Assembly (NCBI RefSeq): GCF_010500215.1
Contig: NZ_JAAGOY010000008.1
Span: 62,001 to 126,000, forward strand
Length of the DNA stretch: 64,000 bases
Origin: Aliiroseovarius sp. PrR006
GTDB lineage: Bacteria > Pseudomonadota > Alphaproteobacteria > Rhodobacterales > Rhodobacteraceae
Direction of reading: 5' to 3'
Positions 48,391 through 57,458 of this stretch are shown one piece after another. Made by a program: the position numbers and the translations under genes. Below the pieces are notes generated by a model, which was given only the letters and a program-made list of their open reading frames with translations, made no database searches and was not told the DNA's origin. Within the stretch, counting starts at the first letter, position 1. Every line of letters begins with the position of its first letter.

Positions 48391-49210
48391 ACGACAAGCT
48401 CTCGCGCGAAGAAAGCATGCTCCAGATGCCCAGAGTATTTACGACGATGCACCATATAATCACATAAGGTATCGAGTAGTGAGCGGTGATTTCCGATCCA
48501 AAGAATCCCTCTCGTATCATTTCATACATATGTGGGAGCGGGATAAGCAGCGCCAGATGACGCAACTCGACCGAGAGCCAAGATACGAGATAAAAGCAGC
48601 CGGAAATCGGTAAGAGCAAATACTGGAAGGGCTGGATGAGGCTTGATACCGCTTCCGAACGCTCCGAGAGTCCCGCCGCCAAACATCCGAAGCTGAAGCC
48701 AAACCACGCCATCAACAACCACCCCAACACAAGAGAAGCGGGGTTCGCAATTGGCGAGGCGAAGCCTGACGTAAGGACAAAGAAATACACGATCAAACTG
48801 GCTGCTGTAACACCCGCAAGCTCGGTCAAGGTGCGGGCGATGATGATGTCGAAAACTGATGTTTGTCGGTGGTAAAGAAGCCCAAAGTTATTGGACATTA
48901 AACGCGGATAGGAACTGACATGCCGCCAAAGCGTCAGAGGCATGTAGCCGCTAATGACGAACGTGATAATCGGCAAGCCATTCTTGCCGTCCGATTGCGA
49001 CAGCCCCCAAATCAAGATCACTCCGGTTACCAGAGCGAGCGGCTCTAGGAGCAGCCAAAGAAAGCCAAGGTTCCCGCGCCCATAGCGGGAAACCACCTCG
49101 CGGATCATTAAGGCCGAGATAACAGCCTTCTGGATGCGCAAACGATCAAGCAAAAGCTCCCATGCTCGATGGCTATGGGTAGGAATGTTGTCAGAATTCC
49201 CTTTTTTCAT
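48383..49210 (-). CDS. ABC-2 type polysaccharide export permease (KpsM-like)
   Basis: 275 residues, six expected helices, with the family's 'ALMIREVVSRYGRGNLGFLW' N-terminal and 'LPISGCFYLVSWL' C-terminal segments. It is the membrane half of an ABC exporter whose ATPase partner is encoded on the other strand at 50609. This reversed orientation is unusual for KpsM/KpsT pairs. Divergent from the KpsE-like gene across 137 nt. Confidence 0.9.
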   Translation of the reverse strand: MKKGNSDNIPTHSHRAWELLLDRLRIQKAVISALMIREVVSRYGRGNLGFLWLLLEPLALVTGVILIWGLSQSDGKNGLPIITFVISGYMPLTLWRHVSSYPRLMSNNFGLLYHRQTSVFDIIIARTLTELAGVTAASLIVYFFVLTSGFASPIANPASLVLGWLLMAWFGFSFGCLAAGLSERSEAVSSLIQPFQYLLLPISGCFYLVSWLSVELRHLALLIPLPHMYEMIREGFFGSEITAHYSIPYVIIWCIVVNTLGIWSMLSSRESLSFR

Positions 49211-49347
49211 AATCCCTTACCGATAGGTTTATGCCTGCAATCAGATCTCACGGGCAGTTTTGTTAGCACATTCTCAATTTGCGTGCATTGATACCGCAGA
49301 ATAACTACTTTAAGTTTATAGCACGCTATACACCTAAGGAAAGCTAC

Positions 49348-50619
49348 ATGTACGCCGGCCACCCGCCTTTGAAGGAACAAACAAAGCTGCCGGGTGTTCA
49401 CGAACCCAAAATCCTGTTGCTTGAGCCCCTTGAACCAACTGAGGATGGTGATGACGGATATCAGAACTATGGCGGGGTGAAACGCCTGCGCCGCTGGTCC
49501 GATTTGGACGGATGGCTAGGTTTCCTTCTGGTGGTGCTCGCACCCACGCTTTGTGCAGTATTCTATTTCTTTGCCATTGCCGCTGATCAGTACATTTCAA
49601 AAGCTGCGTTTGTAGTGAAGTATGCAGATCAGAAGTCATTCGGGAATATATCCTCGCTTTTAGACGGCCAAAGCTCGACATTGCCTGCGGCGACGGGCGC
49701 GGGGGGCGGATTTGGGAACAGCGATTCTCATATTGTGTCCGCCTATATCTCTTCCGTGTCAGGAATGGAGAAAGTGGACGAGGTGGTCGACCTCGAAGCA
49801 GTGTTCCGTCGGGAAGAAGCCGATTTCCTTGCCAAGCTTGATCCACTTGGAAATGCGAGCACAAGAATTGACCTTCACAAGTATTACCAAAGAATGACTG
49901 AAGTGGAGTTTGATCCGGCAACCACAATTACCACCCTGCAGGCAACAGCGTTTCGCCCTGAAGATGCGGCAAAAATTCTGGAGGTACAAATCCAAGTCGC
50001 TGAGGAGTTAATTAACGGCATCAACGACAGAATGACGCGCAGCGCAGTTGAGCTAAGTGAGCAGAGACTAAGCCAGGCCAAAGAGACTCTGACCGAGATC
50101 GAAGGACTGATGATCGCATTTCACGAGAGAGAGAACATGCTCAGCCCTGTGGAGGTCTCGACAGCGATCTCGGCAACGATTGCTGCTTTGATTGCAAAGC
50201 GCGCCAAAATTCGCGGCGAGTTAGAGTATCTTTTGCGCGTTACGCCAGAAAGCGAACACATTGAGTTGCTGCGATCACAACTGGCGACGATTGAGAGCCA
50301 GATTCAGCAAGAACGTGAAGAACTCGCGGGGCCGCAAGGTGAATTGACACCCGCAATCATGGAATTCGAAAGGCTAGCAGCGCGTCGTGAGATAGCTAAC
50401 CAGATCTACATCGCCGCAGTCCAAAGCTTGGACGAAGCGAGGTTCACAGAGCTTGAGCAACGGGTGTTCATCGAACGGATCTACGATCCGGTTATGCCCG
50501 ACTATGCCCAGAAACCACTCAGGGTTCTGTCGTCACTGGTGATAATCATAACATCCCTGTGCGTGTTCTCTCTTCTGCGTGTCTTCATTCGGGATTCGAG
50601 GATGCATCATGGCAGATGA
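49348..50619 (+). CDS. Polysaccharide export co-polymerase (KpsE/CtrB-like)
   Basis: 423 residues with two flanking membrane helices (about 55-75 and near the C-terminus) and a coiled periplasmic part, the PCP fold. 'AADQYISKAAFVVKYAD' after the first helix is typical. Start ATG behind AAGGAAA; upstream in-frame codons lack a ribosome site. Its 3' end overlaps the ATPase gene by 11 nt. Confidence 0.87.
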   Translation: MYAGHPPLKEQTKLPGVHEPKILLLEPLEPTEDGDDGYQNYGGVKRLRRWSDLDGWLGFLLVVLAPTLCAVFYFFAIAADQYISKAAFVVKYADQKSFGNISSLLDGQSSTLPAATGAGGGFGNSDSHIVSAYISSVSGMEKVDEVVDLEAVFRREEADFLAKLDPLGNASTRIDLHKYYQRMTEVEFDPATTITTLQATAFRPEDAAKILEVQIQVAEELINGINDRMTRSAVELSEQRLSQAKETLTEIEGLMIAFHERENMLSPVEVSTAISATIAALIAKRAKIRGELEYLLRVTPESEHIELLRSQLATIESQIQQEREELAGPQGELTPAIMEFERLAARREIANQIYIAAVQSLDEARFTELEQRVFIERIYDPVMPDYAQKPLRVLSSLVIIITSLCVFSLLRVFIRDSRMHHGR

Positions 50620-51319
50620 GGCAAAAATGCAGTCACGGACCAAGCCCGCCCCTGAGCAAGCTGAGGCGCCCGAGATCCGCGTCCAAAACATTGTAAAGGA
50701 ATTTCACACAGAGATAGGAACCCGGCGCGTATTGGACGACATATCCTTCACTGTTCAGAAAGGGGAAAGGATCGCCATTCTGGGCCGGAATGGTGCCGGG
50801 AAATCCACCCTGATCAGCATCCTGTGCGGGTTGCAAAAGCCCACCTCGGGCCAAATCACGCGTGGATTATCAATGTCCTGGCCGATAGCGATCGACGGTG
50901 CCGTCCAAGGCGAAATGACGGGGTATGACTACGCGCGGTTTATTCTTCGAATCTACGGCGCCCCATTCGACGAAACTTTCGAGTACGTGCGAGAGTTCGC
51001 AGATATCGGGCAACAGATTTTCACCCCAATGAGGTATTACTCCACCGGCATGAGAGCCAGGCTGGCGTTTGCACTTTCGTTTGCGATTAACTTCGATTGC
51101 ATCCTGATTGACGAAGTATTGGCGGTCGGTGACCAGAGTTTCCAAAAGCGTTGCAACGATATGCTTTTTGAAAAAAGGCAAGAGAGCGCGATGATCATTG
51201 CAATACATGATCCCGGCTTTGTGCGCGAGCATTGCACCTCGGCATTGGTACTAAAAGGGGGACGAGGTCGTGTATTTCAAGACGTTGATCTTGCTGCCAG
51301 AATTTATGAAACGCTGTAA
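50609..51319 (+). CDS. Polysaccharide export ABC transporter ATPase (KpsT-like)
   Basis: 236 residues. Walker A GRNGAGKS at about 59-66; the signature is the KpsT-type 'YYSTGMRARLAFALSFAI', and Walker B 'DCILIDEVLAVGDQSF' is typical. It works with the KpsM-like permease to move polysaccharide across the inner membrane. Confidence 0.94.
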   Translation: MADEAKMQSRTKPAPEQAEAPEIRVQNIVKEFHTEIGTRRVLDDISFTVQKGERIAILGRNGAGKSTLISILCGLQKPTSGQITRGLSMSWPIAIDGAVQGEMTGYDYARFILRIYGAPFDETFEYVREFADIGQQIFTPMRYYSTGMRARLAFALSFAINFDCILIDEVLAVGDQSFQKRCNDMLFEKRQESAMIIAIHDPGFVREHCTSALVLKGGRGRVFQDVDLAARIYETL

Positions 51320-51357
51320 CCATTGTCTTTGGGTGCTTAAGTCTTAAGGGGCTATAG

Positions 51358-52479
51358 ATGGCAGTTACCTTTCCAGTCTTCCGGTTTGCCTACAGGAACT
51401 TGGGTGTTCTGATTGGGATCGTTTTCCCAGTCGCGATTTCGGCCATCTATTTCTTTGGGTTTTCAACCCCCCGGTATGTGTCCGAAGCTCAGTTTGTGGT
51501 TCGTCAATCCACCTCAAATCAACAGTTTAGTGGATTAAATTCCTTTCTCAGGTCGGCAGGGCTTAGCTCCAGTGCGGACAACTCCAGCATCGTTAAAGCT
51601 TATATAGCTTCCAGAGCTGCACTTGAGGATCTTGAGCAGCGCATCCCGGTCCGGGAACACTATCAGGAGTCTGGAGCGGACTTCCTTTCTATGTGGCCTT
51701 CCATTCTTTATGGCGAGTCCAACGAGGAGTTCTATCAGTACTTCCAGAACATGATCAGCATCACTGTGGACTCCTATACCGGGGTTCTGATCTTGCGAGT
51801 CGAGGCCTTCTCGCCAGAATTTGCGCAAGAACTTGCCACCAATCTTATTTCTCTGTCTGAAACGAAGATAAACGAGATCAATGAGCGCATTGTGGAAAGC
51901 GCACTGACGACCGCGCGCTCTGAACTCAAAAGAAGCGAAGAAGCGCTTTCTGACAGCCAGTTTGCCGTGGCTTTGTTCCAGCAAGGCGAACTGACACTGG
52001 ACCCCACCCACAGCGTGTCTTTATTTGGTTCACTGCTGGCAGAATTGAACTCCGAACTTTCCAAGGTCGAAACTCAGATTCAGAACCTCAGGAAAGCTGC
52101 ACCAAACAGCCCAAACCTTCCGTGGTTGTTGAACAGGTCCGAGGTGATCACCGACAGGATTGAGCAAATCAAATCCGAGTATTCAAGTGAAGAGACTGGG
52201 TACACAGAGAGCATTTCTGAATTCGAGCGCCTAGAACTACAGCATGAACTCGCTCTCAAGCGGCTCGCCGTTGTTGTAGCGTCATATTCGGCGGCACTTT
52301 CGGAAGCGCAAAGACAAAAGGTATTCCTAGAGCACTTCGTTTCACCAAACCTGCCGGACAAGTCAACAGAACCTAAGCGGCTTACGATTACCCTAACTGT
52401 TCTGGGTTGGGCGAGCTTGCTGTACTTGGTTGCTTGGCTGATGATTTCCGGCCTTCGCGAACACTCTGTGAGAGAGTGA
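51358..52479 (+). CDS. Second polysaccharide export co-polymerase (KpsE/CtrB-like)
   Basis: 373 residues, again with two terminal membrane helices and a long coiled periplasmic stretch; 'STPRYVSEAQFVVRQST' follows the first helix. It is a paralogue of the protein at 49348, not a copy: the two differ widely. Having two PCP proteins flanking one ATPase is uncommon; they may act as a hetero-oligomer or serve different chains. Confidence 0.85.
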   Translation: MAVTFPVFRFAYRNLGVLIGIVFPVAISAIYFFGFSTPRYVSEAQFVVRQSTSNQQFSGLNSFLRSAGLSSSADNSSIVKAYIASRAALEDLEQRIPVREHYQESGADFLSMWPSILYGESNEEFYQYFQNMISITVDSYTGVLILRVEAFSPEFAQELATNLISLSETKINEINERIVESALTTARSELKRSEEALSDSQFAVALFQQGELTLDPTHSVSLFGSLLAELNSELSKVETQIQNLRKAAPNSPNLPWLLNRSEVITDRIEQIKSEYSSEETGYTESISEFERLELQHELALKRLAVVVASYSAALSEAQRQKVFLEHFVSPNLPDKSTEPKRLTITLTVLGWASLLYLVAWLMISGLREHSVRE

Positions 52480-52514
52480 AAACGACCAGCTAGCCTCCTC
52501 GCTCAAATCATATC

Positions 52515-52533
52515 TGCCGGCTAGCCGGCATTT
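52515..52533 (+). terminator. Perfect 16-bp palindrome, probable terminator
   Basis: TGCCGGCTAGCCGGCA (52515-52530) followed by TTT. As RNA it folds into a 6-bp GC stem with a CUAG loop. It lies 36 nt after the second co-polymerase gene and likely ends that transcript; a DNA-binding site is the other reading. Confidence 0.6.
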
Positions 52534-52694
52534 CCCAGCATTGCTCAATCCTTTTTTAACGACAGTACTCTACGTGTTTGATTAGGCGGCGAATAATTTG
52601 TGAATTACGGCTTGGAAGCGCACCACCATACGTGTACTCATGATTGTATAGTCGATATCTTTATCTCCACAAAAGAGAGTGTGGCGTATCTATC

Positions 52695-53954
52695 ATGTTT
52701 CAGTTTTCAGATCTTACTGATCGTTTCGAAAAAAATCTTGCGAGTGGCGCGCGTCCCCTCGCCCTTCTCAGCAAGAAAGATCGCACCTTGCTTGCGATGT
52801 CGAATGATCTAAGCACATGGTTCCACGAAAAGGCGCTTCCGCTCTGGGCTGATCGGGGTTTTTGTTTCGATGAATGCCGCTTTATCGAAGGCTTGTGTGA
52901 AAATGATCAGCCTATCCGGCTGGCCGACAACCGAGCACGGATTCAACCACGGCAGATTTATGCTTTTACATCCGCATGGATGCGTGGCTGGCGCGGTATG
53001 TCACCTGAGATGATCGTCAGCAGTTTAGAGTGGTTCACGTCCCGATACCGCCGTTCTGATGGCACTTTTGGAAATATCGTTAGTGCTGAGGGATTCCTAA
53101 CCGACCCACGGTTTGATCTTTATAATCAGTCGTTCGTGCTATTGATGTTTGCCCAAATGGCTCAGTTTCAACCCAAGCATAAAGCCCTCTTTGAAGCAGA
53201 AGCAGTTTCACTACTAAGGGCAATCAAAGCCGGCTACACGAATGCCCACGGAGGATACCTATCAGGACCCGCTGCGGAAGGTTTCATGGAATCCAATCCG
53301 CATATGCATCTGTTTGAGGCTGCGCTTGCGTGGGAGAGTGTTGCAAAAGACAATTCCGTCTGGCGGGACCTCTCCGACGAGATAGGCGCGCTCGCCATAA
53401 AACGCATGATTGATCCCAGTTGCGGGACGTTAGGCGAATACTTCAATTCAGATTGGACACCTGCACCGGGCACCAAGGGAGAAATTGTCGAACCAGGGCA
53501 TCAGTTTGAATGGGCTTGGCTGCTCGTCCGGTGGGCTAAACGCTGCAACAACCCCTGGGCCAAGAAAGCCGCGCTTCGTCAGTATAAGTTTGGGCGAAAA
53601 CACGGGACATCCAAACTTGGGCTGGTCATGATGTCAGTTGGAAGGGATGCCGCCGTCATTGATCCGACCGCTCGGCTTTGGTCACAGACCGAATGGCTTA
53701 AGGCCGCCACCCTTTTCGCGCAAGATCCGTCCTTTTCAGGCCAACATGACTTCATGAGCGAGATAATTCGCTCACTCCACGCCATCTCAGCATTCCTGAA
53801 TACAAAAGAGAATGGCTCTTGGATCGATCGGATTGATCCCAACGGTCACACTCTCGATGCCAAAGCTCCCGCCAGTTCTTTATATCACATCGCGAGCGCG
53901 GTTTACGAACTTGAAGACGCCCTAGAAGGGCTAACGCATCTCAAGCATTTCTAA
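52695..53954 (+). CDS. AGE family sugar epimerase/isomerase (mannose-6-phosphate isomerase type)
   Basis: 419 residues with the alpha/alpha-barrel fold of N-acylglucosamine 2-epimerases. The family motif region 'RIQPRQIYAFTSAW' and 'MESNPHMHLFEAALAW', plus 'GHQFEWAWLL', match catalytic His/Arg positions of mannose isomerases. Next to a GDP-mannose pyrophosphorylase, its likely role is fructose-6-P to mannose-6-P conversion. The start is an ATG with a weak ribosome site. Confidence 0.82.
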   Translation: MFQFSDLTDRFEKNLASGARPLALLSKKDRTLLAMSNDLSTWFHEKALPLWADRGFCFDECRFIEGLCENDQPIRLADNRARIQPRQIYAFTSAWMRGWRGMSPEMIVSSLEWFTSRYRRSDGTFGNIVSAEGFLTDPRFDLYNQSFVLLMFAQMAQFQPKHKALFEAEAVSLLRAIKAGYTNAHGGYLSGPAAEGFMESNPHMHLFEAALAWESVAKDNSVWRDLSDEIGALAIKRMIDPSCGTLGEYFNSDWTPAPGTKGEIVEPGHQFEWAWLLVRWAKRCNNPWAKKAALRQYKFGRKHGTSKLGLVMMSVGRDAAVIDPTARLWSQTEWLKAATLFAQDPSFSGQHDFMSEIIRSLHAISAFLNTKENGSWIDRIDPNGHTLDAKAPASSLYHIASAVYELEDALEGLTHLKHF

Positions 53955-53986
53955 AGAAATGCCCATTCCTTAGAGGCTCACGAAAC

Positions 53987-55048
53987 ATGCACTCAACCTT
54001 GGTTCAACCAGTAGTTTTGGCCGGTGGATCAGGCACGCGCCTTTGGCCACTTTCAACGCCGGAATATCCCAAGCAGTTCCGCCCTTTGCTTGGCGATACA
54101 TCTACATTTCAGAGCACGCTGGCTCGCGTGACATCCCCCGGGCTGTATAAACCACCGATTACCATCACGAGTGCGGCACATATTCAGATTGCGAAACAGC
54201 AGCAGCAAGCCGTAGGCGTGAAGGGGACGTTAATCGCCGAAACGGCAAGACGTGATAGTGCGGCAGCCGTAGCCGTGGCGGCTCTGTCTGCACAGCGCGA
54301 TGACCCAAAATCGCTAGTTCTGACCCTGGCTGCAGATCACGTGGTGCAGGACAACCAAGAATTCAACGCCACAGTCCGGGCAGGATGCACCGCAGCAGAA
54401 AATGGTTCTGTTGTTGTTTTCGGCTTGCGCCCTTCCGAACCGAAAACGTGTTACGGTTACATCAGCCCAGGCGTCCCACTGGATGGATCGGAAACGGTGT
54501 TCATGGTCGACAGATTTGTCGAAAAGCCTAACCCACAAAAGGCTATTGAGTTCATCCGAGATGGCTACCTCTGGAACTCAGGAAACTTTCTTTTCCGCGC
54601 AGATGTGATGGTTGAAGCATTCCGAACTTACGCGCCGGATATCCTCGCCGCCGCCCAATTCGCGCTCGAAAAATCATCCGAGTTTGAACCAGGCATCTGG
54701 GAACTCGACAAGTCTAGTTTCCAAAAAGCCCCCAATATCTCAATCGACTACGCAATTATTGAAAAACTAGAAAACTGCGCGGTTGTTGAAGGCCGTTTTG
54801 CTTGGTCGGATATCGGCGCCTGGGATGCAGTTTGGGAAACCTTACCCAAGGATAGCGATGAGAACGCATATGTTGGATCCGCGCATTTTTCCAAGTCCCG
54901 GGGCTGCTTCGTTCATTCAGAAAGTAGGGAAACAATGGTGGTTGGAATGACCGATGCGATCATCATCTCCACAAACGACGCTGTGCTGGTGCTGTCCAAA
55001 AACAATGCGCAGGATGTCAAAAAGATAGCGCAACTTCTGGATGACTAA
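53987..55048 (+). CDS. manC: Mannose-1-phosphate guanylyltransferase
   Basis: 353 residues with the nucleotidyltransferase signature 'VVLAGGSGTRLWPLSTPEYP' and the sugar-binding 'DRFVEKPNPQKA'. It makes GDP-mannose. It lacks the C-terminal isomerase domain of the long bifunctional form, which the AGE-family enzyme just upstream could replace. Confidence 0.93.
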   Translation: MHSTLVQPVVLAGGSGTRLWPLSTPEYPKQFRPLLGDTSTFQSTLARVTSPGLYKPPITITSAAHIQIAKQQQQAVGVKGTLIAETARRDSAAAVAVAALSAQRDDPKSLVLTLAADHVVQDNQEFNATVRAGCTAAENGSVVVFGLRPSEPKTCYGYISPGVPLDGSETVFMVDRFVEKPNPQKAIEFIRDGYLWNSGNFLFRADVMVEAFRTYAPDILAAAQFALEKSSEFEPGIWELDKSSFQKAPNISIDYAIIEKLENCAVVEGRFAWSDIGAWDAVWETLPKDSDENAYVGSAHFSKSRGCFVHSESRETMVVGMTDAIIISTNDAVLVLSKNNAQDVKKIAQLLDD

Positions 55049-55103
55049 AGGGATTTCACCTATAGGTCAGTTGATTATCTAGCTAGCAATAAGAAAGTTT
55101 CTT

Positions 55104-55769
55104 GTGGCAGACATGAAGCGGTTTCAGATCAACTATTTTGGCAAGGCCGAATCTTGGATTGTACCCCGGATGGTGCGCGCGTTGCCGAAGTGGGTAACAC
55201 CCGACATGATGACTCTGCTTTCACTCATAGGGGCGGGGTTGGCATCTTATGGCATGGTCAAGAAGGGTGACGTGATCTGGGGGCTTGTGCTTCTAATCTT
55301 CGGGCTTCTTCTGAATTGGATTGGTGACTCAAGCGATGGCGCTTTGGCTCGCCACCGAAACAGGCAGCGCCCGAAACTGGGCTTCTGGATCGACCGTGCC
55401 GCTGATACGATCTGCTTCGTGCTTATCTTTGTATCGCTTGGCGCATCGCCCTATCTGAATATGGGTTCGGGCTTGGGTTTGGCTGGGGCATATCTGTTCT
55501 ATCAACTGGCGTCATTGAATCTGGCAAGGAGAAATCGGATTGCGTTGATTGGGTATTGGGGCATAGGTGCAACTGAAGCTCGCCTGCTGATCGCATTGTC
55601 CGTGACAGTGCAGCATATTTTGATCTCTTTTGAAATCAGGCCTGCAATTGGACCGCTCCCCGTCGAGGCCTGTATTGCAACGGTGTTTTCGTTCGGGATG
55701 GTAACTGCGGGCGTTCGACTTCTGTCACAGTCCACCAAGCACCCGTCCAGCAAGAGAATACTAAACTAG
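55104..55769 (+). CDS. CDP-alcohol phosphatidyltransferase
   Basis: 221-residue membrane enzyme with the catalytic motif D-x2-DG-x2-AR-x9-G-x3-D-x3-D, here 'DSSDGALARHRNR' continuing to 'GFWIDRAAD', and about six helices. It transfers a phosphatidyl or phospho-alcohol group from a CDP donor, making phospholipid or inositol-phosphate-like head groups. Its place in a polysaccharide locus suggests a lipid or phospho-alcohol attached to the polymer. Start is GTG, or an ATG three codons in. Confidence 0.88.
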   Translation: MADMKRFQINYFGKAESWIVPRMVRALPKWVTPDMMTLLSLIGAGLASYGMVKKGDVIWGLVLLIFGLLLNWIGDSSDGALARHRNRQRPKLGFWIDRAADTICFVLIFVSLGASPYLNMGSGLGLAGAYLFYQLASLNLARRNRIALIGYWGIGATEARLLIALSVTVQHILISFEIRPAIGPLPVEACIATVFSFGMVTAGVRLLSQSTKHPSSKRILN

Positions 55770-55846
55770 AGGTGCTTTTGACCAAGATGAGAATGAAAGA
55801 TCTGGCATTAAAAAGTCTTTCCCCAACCCAATAGCCCCTAGGCAGT

Positions 55847-57175
55847 TCAGGCCTGAAGGCCCCGGTAAAGATTCTCCATACGCTTTTCATAAGCCTTCAT
55901 CGAGAACAGATCAGCTTGTTTTCTCCCCAAATCAGAAAGCTTGTTTCTAAGGTCTGCGTTGCCATTCAGCTCGCGGATACCTTCTGCAATCTGCTGCGTT
56001 TCATATGGATCCACCATAAGGGCTGCCTCTCCTGCAACCTCCGGCAACGAGCCCGCATTGGATGTCAAAACCGGTGTGCCAAGCTTCATTGCCTCCAGAA
56101 CGGGTAGTCCGAACCCCTCGTATAGCGAGGGGAAGCAGACAGCTTTAGCCCCCATAATCAAACTCACAAGGATTGGGAATGGCGCATGATCGATATGGAT
56201 GATCCGCTTGCGTCGATAGAAATCTGTGCCGACCTGCTCCAGATACGATGTGGCCTCGTCATTGATCAGTTTCATTTCTTGCGCGGATTTCCAAGCCAGC
56301 TTTCCGACAAGAACAAGCGGCGCATCAACATTCGAGGTCAAGTAGGCTTCGACCAGTCGCCCCACATTCTTCTTCGGTTCGATTGCGCCGAAGAACATGA
56401 AGTATTCTTTGTAGTCGAGGTTGAAGCTACCTTTTACCTCTCGGCGAACAACATCTGCTGATTTAGAAGCGTACTTCTCAGGGATATCAACGGCTTGATA
56501 GGTATTTGTAACTTTTTCTTCTGAAACACCTAAAAGGTTAATGATATCCTTCCTTGACGTTTCAGAGACCGTCACGATGTGATCGGCCTTCTTGGCAATC
56601 ATCTTGCATAGCTTGTAATAAGCCGCCTTCTTATCAAGTGTCGTAAAGGGCAGCCGAAGCGGCACAAGATCGTGGAGCGTGTAAATGTTCTTCGCTCCCG
56701 GCGTGTACATTGGAAGAGGATACGTCCAGTGCGCGATATCGGGCGTTGAGGGTGTTTTTACAGCCAGCCGCGCCGGGTGAATGCTGAGCGTCTTCCAAAA
56801 ATGACGGTGCGCCTTGCCGAAAACATCCGGACTGTTAACAATTTCGTCGAAATACGGCATTCTCGATTTATAATGGGTCGAGATGACATTACCTTCGATT
56901 TCAATGGGTTTGGCCATCGTTGGGCGGAAAGAGCTCAGGCTTTCGGTCAGAAACCGTCCAGCTAGCTTCCACTTGCTCGCCTCTTCTGTGTTTGGGTCAA
57001 AGAAAAATACTTCCTGAAGCAGAGGAATCTTTTCTGGCCCGCGCTTCGCGTCATAAAGGACACTGGTCTTGTAGTTCAAATTCCGCGTGCAGTAGCTTAG
57101 GTTCCTGGCATAGGTTGCAACCCCAGTTCCCTTCTCCAGTCCCAAGTTGAAACCATCAATCATTACATGCGTCAT
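55847..57175 (-). CDS. Glycosyltransferase, GT-B fold family 4-like
   Basis: 442 residues. N-terminal 'MIDGFNLGLEKGTGVATYAR' is the acceptor side; 'FMFFGAIEPKKNVGRLVEAY' and 'VCFPSLYEGFGLPVLEAMKL' are GT4 marks. It likely adds a sugar from a nucleotide donor, possibly GDP-mannose from the neighbouring enzymes. Start is the ATG giving MTHVMIDG. Confidence 0.9.
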   Translation of the reverse strand: MTHVMIDGFNLGLEKGTGVATYARNLSYCTRNLNYKTSVLYDAKRGPEKIPLLQEVFFFDPNTEEASKWKLAGRFLTESLSSFRPTMAKPIEIEGNVISTHYKSRMPYFDEIVNSPDVFGKAHRHFWKTLSIHPARLAVKTPSTPDIAHWTYPLPMYTPGAKNIYTLHDLVPLRLPFTTLDKKAAYYKLCKMIAKKADHIVTVSETSRKDIINLLGVSEEKVTNTYQAVDIPEKYASKSADVVRREVKGSFNLDYKEYFMFFGAIEPKKNVGRLVEAYLTSNVDAPLVLVGKLAWKSAQEMKLINDEATSYLEQVGTDFYRRKRIIHIDHAPFPILVSLIMGAKAVCFPSLYEGFGLPVLEAMKLGTPVLTSNAGSLPEVAGEAALMVDPYETQQIAEGIRELNGNADLRNKLSDLGRKQADLFSMKAYEKRMENLYRGLQA

Positions 57176-57458
57176 GTATGCCTCAATCAAATTTTCCAAA
57201 AACGGGCATTACGCACCTTCTTTTCAACCTCTGATTATGACAAATTGCCTAGTAAGTACATGGCCGAGATACACAAAAATTGCGCGGCAAAAGCTCGGGT
57301 TCACTCTCTGAGTGAATTTCCAAGCTGCTTTGAGCCATTGGGTGGCTCTTTCAAGTTGGATGGCCTTTATGCATCTAGCCCCTGAGCGACATCTTCAACA
57401 GGGCCATTCAAAACATGCACATTGAATGCCCGCAAAATTGCGGTCGCCGGTTTTAGGG
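57176..57458. other. Intergenic stretch in polysaccharide locus
   Basis: 283 nt, AT-rich, upstream of a glycosyltransferase gene and downstream of an unrecognised gene on the same strand. No gene or motif that I can support. Confidence 0.4.
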
